Source: Spiroplasma endosymbiont of Amphimallon solstitiale (GTDB lineage Bacteria > Bacillota_I > Bacilli_A > Mycoplasmatales > VBWQ01). Taken from it: a stretch of DNA of 64,000 nucleotides. The DNA is taken from contig NZ_OZ034999.1 in the NCBI RefSeq assembly GCF_964030965.1, forward strand, positions 1,178,001 through 1,242,000, written 5' to 3'. Below, in pieces: positions 54,793 through 64,000 of the stretch; the first letter of the stretch is position 1; every line of letters starts with the position of its first letter. The notes under the pieces were generated by a model. That model did no database searches, was not told where the DNA came from, and saw only the letters and a list, made by a program, of their open reading frames with translations. Both the position numbers and the translations under genes were made by a program.

Positions 54793-55023
54793 TAAATTAA
54801 AAATTGTATTAAGTAATATACTATTTTCAGTTTTTTTAATAGTTGGAGCAAAATAATTAGATATACCTTTATATTTTACTTCTAAGTTTTTATAAAAATG
54901 ATTCATTATCTGAAAAAGATTTTTTTTACTAATAATTTCTTCGGGAAATAACTCTTTTAATAAGTCAAGTCGTTTTAATTCTGTAATATTTAAATCTTTT
55001 TTTTCATTATACTCTGATTTCAT
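54781..55023 (-). pseudogene. Unknown helical protein truncated by IS30 remnant
   Basis: Start placed at 55023 because AGTAGGA lies just upstream; a longer frame begins at 55050. Charged helical protein (MKSEYNEKKDLNITELKRLD), no motif recognised. Its last four codons and stop are IS30 sequence, so the C-terminus is lost. Confidence 0.6.
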
Positions 55024-55056
55024 TTTTTTCCTACTTTCTTCAAGTTTCATTAATTC

Positions 55057-55100
55057 TAAATAAAATAAACCATTGTCATTTTTTAAATGACAATGGTTTA
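55057..55100 (-). terminator. Strong intrinsic terminator
   Basis: Long stem AAACCATTGTCATTT / AAATGACAATGGTTT with T run on the minus strand, 80 bases after the Abi-like gene. Confidence 0.88.
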
Positions 55101-55179
55101 TTTTACACTAGTAATTAATTGATATCATTATAATATACTTATTAAATTAAATCTACTAAAATTTAATAATTTTTCTATA

Positions 55180-55917
55180 CTAAGTATGGATTATACTTTG
55201 ATTATCTTCCTTAACACAATCATGAATTTTAACATCATAACTATTAAATAAATTTTCATAATCAACATTAAATGGCACTAGTAATTGGTTTTTACTAGAA
55301 AAACGAGTAATTAATAAGTGCAAATAATGATGATCATTATTAGCATTTAAAGTTTGTTCATAATAAGCGAACCGTTCTTTATACTTAAATTGAATTGCTA
55401 ATACTTTAAAATTATGTGATAAATAATTACGAATATCTTTAATATACTCTAACTGTTCTAATAAAATTTTACTATCATTAAATTCTTTGATACCAAAATA
55501 ATGAGCAATCTTAGCGATACTTTTATCATTTAAAGTTTGTAATAATTTCATTGTTCATTCAAATGACATAACTTCTATTAAACTACGTATTGTTCGTGAT
55601 TTTAAAACACCATTTCTATTATATTTATTATAACCAGCACGAATCAAACGTAAAGCTGTTTTCATTTGAGTTAGGTGTTCTGGATTAAGAAAAGTAGCAT
55701 TATCTAAATTTTGAACATTATCATTAAAAAGTTGATGTAATAAAGCATTTTTTAAAGAATTTTCAATCATTAAAATATGTTTTAAATACAATAAACGTAA
55801 ATCAATGTTTAATAATAATAAATCTTTAAGTTGATGTTGAGGATAATTACGCTTTAATAATTCTAAATATTTTTCTTCAACAATATTTTCTGCAAATCAC
55901 TCTTCATTTAATAACAT
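55180..55917 (-). CDS. Abi-family (Abi_2) HEPN protein
   Basis: 245 aa. Features of Abi_2/AbiD-F proteins: KHILMIENSLKNALLHQL near residue 45, a SLIEVMSFEWTMKLLQTL block near 115, and a HEPN-type RxxxxH motif, YIKDIRNYLSHNF (about residue 165), which in HEPN proteins forms the RNase active site. Known members abort phage infection by stopping growth. Standing next to dense prophage remnants makes a defence role plausible but it is not shown. Start ATG at 55917 with GGAGTGAATTAC. Confidence 0.75.
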
Positions 55918-55938
55918 GTAATTCACTCCTTAAATAAA

Positions 55939-57852
55939 CTAACCTCTAATTTTATAAATACCAACGCGAATAGAAGAATTTTCAGATTCTTTTGTTTCAC
56001 TTTTAATATCTACTTCTTTTTTTCTTCGTAACAACTCTTGTTCAATAAAGTCATCAACGTTTATATTGGTACTTTGATAAGTAGCAGTTCAATCAAATGT
56101 TTTATTAGTAAAGTTATTTTTAGGTTTATTACTATCTTTAAAAAATTCTTGTACTTCTTGATTCATAAATGCTTTTTGCTTACGTTTACGTGAAAATAAA
56201 TTAGTAAAGAATTTCTTAAAATTAAAAATTGATCAAAACTGACGAAAATTAATAGTCATTGCTAAACCAAAAATTAAAATTGATGAATACAATAATGAAT
56301 AACCGATAACTCGTAATACAAAACTATAATCTGTGAAATTATATGTTGGTGGATATTTATCAAAGAAATAAAGACATCCAAATAATGTTACTGCTAAAAT
56401 TGGAATAATTAACACTAAAGTATTTTGAATAATAAAACGTAAATCACTATTATACGTCAAATGTTTTCAAACATAAACTCAGATTGAAATTAAACGATAA
56501 ACTCAACCAATACAACTTGATAAAAGAATCATATATAAACTTAATGATAAATATTGATAACTTTGATGTTTTCAACCTAAATTTGATAATATTCAACCCA
56601 AAATAACACCTAAAACAAGATTTATTATTGATTGAATATATGAACCTCAAATTGTTTCTTTGTGTTTTACAGTAGCATTTACAATAACTTTTCCTGGTTC
56701 GGTTGCCACTTGAATTGTATTTTTTAAAGATAAAAGTAAAATAAATCATGGTTGTGACAAAAATAAATTAATAAAAAGATTTTTTGAAGAATCAAAATTA
56801 CCATAAGAATTATTAATATTTGTAATACTTAAAGCAGACACTAAATATTGAGTAATAATAAATTGATTAATAAATAAAAAACCAGCAATCATATAAGCAT
56901 ATAACTCAAATTTAGTATACACAGTTCATCTAATTCGTCCACTTTTGGCAATTCAATATCCAAAAACTTCGCGAAAAGAACTAATTAAAATTAAAGCAAT
57001 GGAGCGCATTGTTGTGGCAATAATAATATAAATAGTGTAAATTGATGTTGTTGTCAGTGATAAAAATAAAGTAATTAAAATAATATCAATGTTAGAAATA
57101 ATCATGTCAGGTAAACGATTCAGGGCTACTCATCACGATTGTTTTAGCATCCTTTTTTGTTGTGTTCATTTTTTATGTTGTAATCATGGATATTCAATTT
57201 TAATAACGATAAAAGTAACAAATGCTTTTAATACACCACAAACAAAATAAGCAAAAAAAGGAATATACATATCTATTGGTTTACCATCAGACTTTCGAAT
57301 AACTAATAACGTCATTAGTAAAATATACATAATAATCTCTGAAAAAATAAAAATTAAACGATTTAAATAACCTTTTTGATCAGCTTGAATTAAATTTTGA
57401 TAAGCACCACTAAAATAAAAAAAGATTAATTCACGTGATCCTAAAGAAATAATAATAAGTGCTACTTGTCAAAAAGGAATTTCCATATCTAAACCAATTT
57501 CTGGTAAATGAACACTAGCTAATCCTAAAATAAAACCAGCACTGACAAGAATAATTAAATATATTCTTCCTGAATGATGATAATTTTTTCTTGTCGTATT
57601 AATAATATCGTTGACGGTTTCATAATCATCATTTTGTAAAGGGCGATATAAAGAAAAAATGGTAATTAAACCAAGTCCTCCTTCTGTCAAACTAAGGTAA
57701 GTCAAAAAAGAAATAATAACACGAATTAAACCATTAATTTTTTCACCGTATGCTAAACCAGTAACATAAAGAAAAGTTAACTGTAAAATAGAGATAACAA
57801 TTGTCATGATAACACCAACAATTGTATTAAAAATACCTTTTTTAGTTGTCAT
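55939..57852 (-). CDS. Large membrane protein, MOP-flippase-like
   Basis: 637 aa with about 12-14 membrane segments (for example IFNTIVGVIMTIVISILQLT at the start) and a hydrophilic C-terminal tail of about 110 residues rich in Lys, Asn and Glu. Topology and the TEGGLGLITIFSLYRPL region resemble polysaccharide/lipid flippases of the MOP (Wzx/MATE) group, which move lipid-linked sugars. Family call is moderate. ATG at 57852 chosen over the GTG at 57864, with GGGTGAAGTA as site. Confidence 0.65.
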
Positions 57853-57978
57853 TACTTCACCCAATCTATATAAATAAAACTAATTTTGTTTTTTACTTAA
57901 ATATGTTAACAACCCAAAATTAAAAGTTCAATATTATTAATCACTATTAAAAATAAAAAAAATAGCAAAAAAATAAAA

Positions 57979-58008
57979 ATTTAATCTATATATTAGTATA
58001 GATTAATT
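57979..58008 (-). terminator. Intrinsic terminator
   Basis: TTAATCTATA / TATAGATTAA stem directly after the pseudouridine synthase stop. Confidence 0.75.
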
Positions 58009-58011
58009 TTA

Positions 58012-58938
58012 TCATTTTTCTTTTTTAATCTGTTTAATTAAATCTGTTTTTAAATCTTTTATTATAAAATTTTGATCATTCAAATAAGTAAATGGTTCTT
58101 CTAAATCATTAAATGACAAATAATAAGCAAATAATGCAATTTTATTAGGGGTAACTATTGTTGACCCATACTTAGTGTCACCAACAATTGGCAAATTTAA
58201 AAATTGTAAAGTACTACGAATTTGATGTTTTCTACCAGTAATTAATTGACACTCAACTAAAGTAAAGTCTTTAGTATTAAATATTGGTGTAAAGATGGTG
58301 CTACAACTTTTACTTTGTTCACTTGGTTCAATTGAAAATTTCATTTTCATTGTTAACTCATCATGAGTAATATAACCAGAAATATTTAAATTTTTAGTTA
58401 ATTGGCCAGAACAAATAGCCAAATATTTTTTAATAATTTTACCATTTTTGGTAGCATTATGAAGTGCGTTTTGTGTCATTTTATTTTTTGGATAAATAAT
58501 TAAACCCTTAGTTAGTTTATCTAAACGATACTGATGACTAATATTAAATGTTTGCTCACGTTTCTTCTTCGGGTATTTTTGTTGTAAATAATATTTTACC
58601 ATGTTATCTAAGCAAGAACCATATGGTTGATGGACAACAATATTATGATCTTTATTAACAATTAAAAAATTATCATCTTCATAAAACAATTCAATTGGTG
58701 CTTCTTTAGTAATTTTTTCTGGTTTATAGTTAACAACTAAATTACTTTCATAAATGACTACTAAATCATTTTCTTGTAAGCGATATTTAAAATCAGTAGT
58801 AGTTTTATTATTAACTCTGATTTTTTTTGTTCTAAACAAACGATAAATTTTTGACAGTGGTAGTGTTTTAAATACTTTTTTTAAATAATTAATTAAAGTT
58901 TGATCAGCATCATTGGCAGTAATTGTTAAGGTAGTCAT
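58012..58938 (-). CDS. Pseudouridine synthase, RluC/RluD type
   Basis: 308 aa. N-terminal S4-like RNA-binding domain (residues about 1-75, KTLPLSKIYRLFRTKKIRVN), then the catalytic domain with the HQYRLDKLTKGLIIYPK block that contains the catalytic Asp, a conserved KKYLAICSG, and GRKHQIRSTLQFLNLPIVGD. It modifies uridines in 23S rRNA. Which of RluC or RluD cannot be told from sequence alone. Site AAAGGAGAAAT. Confidence 0.9.
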   Translation of the reverse strand: MTTLTITANDADQTLINYLKKVFKTLPLSKIYRLFRTKKIRVNNKTTTDFKYRLQENDLVVIYESNLVVNYKPEKITKEAPIELFYEDDNFLIVNKDHNIVVHQPYGSCLDNMVKYYLQQKYPKKKREQTFNISHQYRLDKLTKGLIIYPKNKMTQNALHNATKNGKIIKKYLAICSGQLTKNLNISGYITHDELTMKMKFSIEPSEQSKSCSTIFTPIFNTKDFTLVECQLITGRKHQIRSTLQFLNLPIVGDTKYGSTIVTPNKIALFAYYLSFNDLEEPFTYLNDQNFIIKDLKTDLIKQIKKEK

Positions 58939-58949
58939 AATTTCTCCTT

Positions 58950-60026
58950 TTAATTTTTATTAATAAAACCAGAAATAGTTGCAATTAGATTAGAAAAAGC
59001 ATGTAAACCAATAGTATATGTAGTATTACCCCGTGTCATTATAAATAATAAGGGTAATATAATACTAAATCCTAAATAACCAATAATATTATTTCAATCA
59101 CCACTATCCATAACATGCATTGATGGGAAATAAATTAATGAAGCAACATATGCTAACCAACGATAACGAACAATGGTAAAAGTACCATGACGATATGATA
59201 TTTCTTCATTAATTGGAGCAATAAAAATAGTACTAAGAACTAAAACAAAAATGCCATATGGACTATTCATTAATAAGTTTAAAACATCTTGATTTTTTGA
59301 AGTATTATTACTTGTTAACATATTAAATTCACTAAATTTAGGAATTATGTTGAAAATAATATTTAAAATAGTACCAATAACAGCAAAAATGGTAACTCAA
59401 GTTATTAAATCTAATTTTGCTTCTTTTAAAGTAGTAATAATTCTCTCACGTAATGATCTACAAAATATTAATACTAAAATTGATCCTAACAATTGAAATA
59501 ACTGTTGAATTAAAAATGTAGTAGCAAGCGAAGTTACATCATCATCTTTACCACTAATAACTTTTGTTGCAATAAAAAATAAAAGAACAAATACTACACT
59601 AATAAAACCAAATACACTATGACTATAAGCAGCCCACCCACCTTTTTTAATCATAGTTTCTCAATCAATACCAACTGAAACAACTAAGCCAAAAATTGGC
59701 AATAAACTAAAAATAAAAAGACTAAGAAATGAACTTTGACTAGTATCTTTTACAGCATAAGTTTTGATTAAACTATAAAGAATTGGAATTATAATAAAAG
59801 ATATAAGATAAATTATTGTTAGAGTTCAACTGGCTGTTTTGAAATTAAAGTTATTGGTGTCATCACAACTAAGTGATTTTGAAGTAAATTTATCAATAAA
59901 TGACTGTTTTTGTTCATTTTTTTCTAAATTATTACTATTAATGTTATCAGTTTGGTTTACATTAATTCTACGTATGATATCATTGTTGTGAGAAACATTA
60001 ATTTGATTAGATTTTTTATTAAACAT
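58950..60026 (-). CDS. CPBP-family intramembrane protease
   Basis: 358 aa. Polar N-terminal 70 residues, then about eight membrane segments. CPBP (Abi/CAAX protease) motifs: NEEISYRHG (EExxxR, about residue 264), and PSMHVMD with the His of motif 3; a C-terminal GLHAFSNLIA matches motif 4. Substrate unknown. ATG at 60026 used; GTG codons at 60041 and 60053 are alternatives, and the AAAGGGTGAAAG site fits the one at 60041. Confidence 0.8.
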
Positions 60027-60211
60027 GTATAAGTACTGCACGAAAACTTTCACCCTTTGTTAGTAAAATTAGTATTTAATATTAATTTTTAGTATAACAT
60101 ATAGTGAGAAATCTTGTAATATAATAAACTTGTAATTTTACATTAATTTATTATAATGCAATTCAATATTTATATGTGAAGAGTTTAAAAAGAAAAGGAG
60201 GATAGAAAAGA

Positions 60212-60904
60212 ATGCCTAAATACAAGATTAATATTATCGATTTACCATATAATTATGATGCTTTAGAACCTTACATTTCACAAGAAACAATTAAACATCA
60301 TTATGAAGAACTTCATAAGAAATATTTAACTTCTTTAAAATTAGTGATGGATAAACATCCGAAAGTTTTTTCTGATTATAATCTTGAAACTAAAGGGGAA
60401 CTAAATCGTTTATTAAGTAATTATTGTAAATTAGAAGATATATGTGAGGATAAAGAAACTTGTAATGTAAAAAAATTACAAAGTAGCATTCGACAATTTG
60501 GTGGGGGAGTAATTAATCATAATCTTTTCTTTTCACTATTGGGGAAAAATAAAGGTTTTAATGAAAAATCAGCTATTGGTAAAGCAATAATTAATCGCTT
60601 TGAATCTTATGAAAAATTTGAAGCTGTTTTAACAAAAACTGCCATGGATATTTTTGGAAGTGGTTGAGCATGATTAGTAATTGACAATAATGGTACATTA
60701 AGACTATACAAAACTTTTAATCAAGACAATCCATGATTCTTGAACATGTACCCATTGATCGCTATTGATGTATGAGAACATGCACATTATCTACAATATA
60801 AAAATGAACATGAGAAATACTTACAAGCATTATTAAAAGTTATCAATTGAGAACAAGTAAATAATAATTATCAAGAGTATTTAAATGAAAAAACTAAAAA
60901 ATAA
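60212..60904 (+). CDS. sodA: Superoxide dismutase (Fe/Mn)
   Basis: 230 aa. All four metal ligands are visible: His in ETIKHHYEELHKKYL (about residue 29), His in GGGVINHNLFF, and Asp and His in DVWEHAHYLQY. Also the LPYNYDALEPYIS start of the family. It removes superoxide in the cytosol. An insertion (KLEDICEDKETCNVKK, residues 74-92) is unusual and cysteine-containing. Strong site AAAAGGAGGATAG. Confidence 0.93.
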
Positions 60905-60907
60905 GTA

Positions 60908-60936
60908 AAAAAGAACTCAGTTGAGTTCTTTTTTTA
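60908..60936 (+). terminator. Intrinsic terminator of sodA
   Basis: AAAAGAACTCA / TGAGTTCTTTT stem with T run, just after the stop. Confidence 0.88.
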
Positions 60937-60965
60937 TAATATTATTAATATTAATCTAAGCTAAG

Positions 60966-61202
60966 TTATTTTTTAGAAGAATTTTTGGAAGAAATAACAG
61001 CAATTCTAGTTTTTTTAATTTCTGCTTTTTTTTCTATTTTGATTTTTTCAACATGCTTTTTAAAACCACATCGATTACAATTCAATTGAATATTTTTTGC
61101 TTCTAAAAATTCGGCAATTAAAATAACCCTACCACAACGATGACAAGCAAAAGCATTTTCTGGCTTTTGTGCTAAACGAACAGATGCATATGTATCTTTC
61201 AT
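60966..61202 (-). CDS. Zinc-ribbon protein, unknown
   Basis: 78 aa with CHRCG and CNRCG pairs (residues 20-24 and 42-46) and a Lys-rich C-terminus. Resembles small RNA-binding or ribosome-linked zinc ribbons, but I cannot name it. Convergent with sodA. The region 61203-61543 behind it holds no gene I can support; it is AT-rich and includes the ligA promoter region. Confidence 0.75.
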   Translation of the reverse strand: MKDTYASVRLAQKPENAFACHRCGRVILIAEFLEAKNIQLNCNRCGFKKHVEKIKIEKKAEIKKTRIAVISSKNSSKK

Positions 61203-61543
61203 AACTTACTCCTAACTCATATAAAATTAAAGTAATTATTTTTAGTTTTAATACTATACTTAAAACTTATCAAAGGTTAATATTAAAAAATGTGTCTAGT
61301 TATATACAAAAAAACCTTTAAGTCAAATAAACTTAATAGGAGTTTAAAAACCAAATACTTAATTAGCCATTATTTTTTAATACTAATTTTATTATAATCA
61401 TTTTTTTTAAAAAAATGTATATTATTATTTATTTTATTTACATTACTAAATTATACTTTTATAAAACAATATTACAATTAAAGTAATAATTCATTTATAA
61501 TTAATTATGTCTTATTAACAAACCAATTAGGGGAGAAAGTAAT

Positions 61544-63551
<2,008 letters not shown>

Positions 63552-63559
<8 letters not shown>

Positions 63560-63866
63560 AATTGAAAAGAAAATGACAACAAAAATGCTACATGAATTTG
63601 CTAACGAACTTATGTTCAATTTAAGCGAAGAACAATGTGAAAATCTTTTACTAGAATTTAAAGCTATTGAAAAACAAATGGAAATTGTGACAAATATTAA
63701 TACAAATGATATTGAACCTTTAAATTACCCATTTCCTATTATTAATAATTTATTACGTTCCGATAATGTTGGAACTCATTTAACATCTAAGAGTGTTTTA
63801 AATATTGCTCCAGAAGTTGAAAATAATTACATTAGTATTAATCAGGTGATTAATCATGAAAATTAA
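63552..63866 (+). CDS. gatC: Aspartyl/glutamyl-tRNA amidotransferase subunit C
   Basis: 104 aa. GatC pattern: helical N-terminus (LHEFANELMFNLSEEQCENL), the central IEPLNYPFP block and a C-terminal LRSDNVGTHLTSKSVLNIAP segment like the RxD...AP region of the family. Small chaperone-like subunit of the complex that makes Gln- or Asn-tRNA by transamidation. Overlaps gatA by 11 bases. Confidence 0.93.
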
Positions 63867-63998
63867 TTACCACCAACTTTCAATTCGTCAACTTCATGAA
63901 TTATTAAAAACAAAAATACTTACTCCAGATCAATTAACTAAATTAGTATACAAACGATTAGAACAATTCAAAAAATTAAATGCTGTTGTTACTTCACT
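63856..63998 (+). CDS. gatA: Glutamyl-tRNA amidotransferase subunit A, start only
   Basis: First 47 codons before the window ends (SIRQLHELLKTKILTPDQLT ... KLNAVVTS), matching GatA N-termini, where the LNAxx segment precedes the amidase domain. Translationally coupled to gatC. The catalytic Ser-Ser-Lys region lies outside the window. Confidence 0.88.
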   Translation, partial: MKINYHQLSIRQLHELLKTKILTPDQLTKLVYKRLEQFKKLNAVVTS

Positions 63999-64000
63999 GG

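Overview
The window is very AT-rich and must be read with TGA as tryptophan: terminase, portal, capsid, transposase, ligase and SOD frames all run through TGA at expected positions. With the spiralin-like domains, ISLre2/Mbov_0401-type transposases and gene content, this points to a mollicute, most likely Spiroplasma (inference; I cannot place the species). About the first 54 kb is prophage and insertion-sequence DNA. The last 9 kb is ordinary chromosome.

Layout. 1-2394: a partial IS30, a truncated unknown gene and an IS256 element. 2395-12970: prophage copy 1L on the minus strand (TerS, TerL, portal, large tail/knob protein, scaffold, major capsid protein, 260-aa protein, fibre, small membrane proteins), cut at its 3' end by the IS256. 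13516-14703: a plus-strand ISLre2-like transposase. 14860-15570: almost 1 kb of non-coding but highly structured DNA. 15679-30841: a second phage type (phage 2), all on the plus strand, with early genes (RuvC-like resolvase, SSB-like protein, zinc ribbons) followed by structural genes; its capsid, fibre and portal genes are broken by MITE, IS256 and IS30 insertions and no terminase is visible. 30996-32171: a second transposase copy, minus strand. 32975-46279: prophage copy 1R, plus strand, homologous to 1L; its knob, 260-aa and fibre genes are broken by a MITE, IS256 and IS1595. 46313-50678: minus-strand early operon of phage 1 (PD-(D/E)XK nuclease, RecT, many tiny proteins, and a hammerhead ribozyme between genes). 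50770-53951: structured RNA, small genes, one with an out-of-frame poly-G tract, and a second, divergent transposase. 53954-55023: remnant genes broken by a MITE and an IS30 end. 55180-63998: Abi/HEPN protein, a large flippase-like membrane protein, RluC/D-type pseudouridine synthase, CPBP protease, superoxide dismutase, zinc-ribbon protein, ligA, gatC and the start of gatA.

The two phage-1 copies and their transposases form a huge inverted repeat (arms about 12-15 kb) around phage 2. Each transposase gene is flanked by its own pair of 15-16 bp direct repeats. A 163-bp MITE family (five copies, every one with an exact 8-bp target duplication) shares its ends with the full-length IS1595 element at 43469-44609, which can supply the transposase. 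Removing the insertions and one target copy restores every host frame exactly, so these phages decayed recently.

The most notable findings are a complete type II hammerhead ribozyme in the phage-1 early operon, pseudoknotted and hairpin-rich RNA candidates beside phage 2, the poly-G switch candidate, the MITE/IS1595 pair, and spiralin-like tails on two unrelated-looking capsid proteins.
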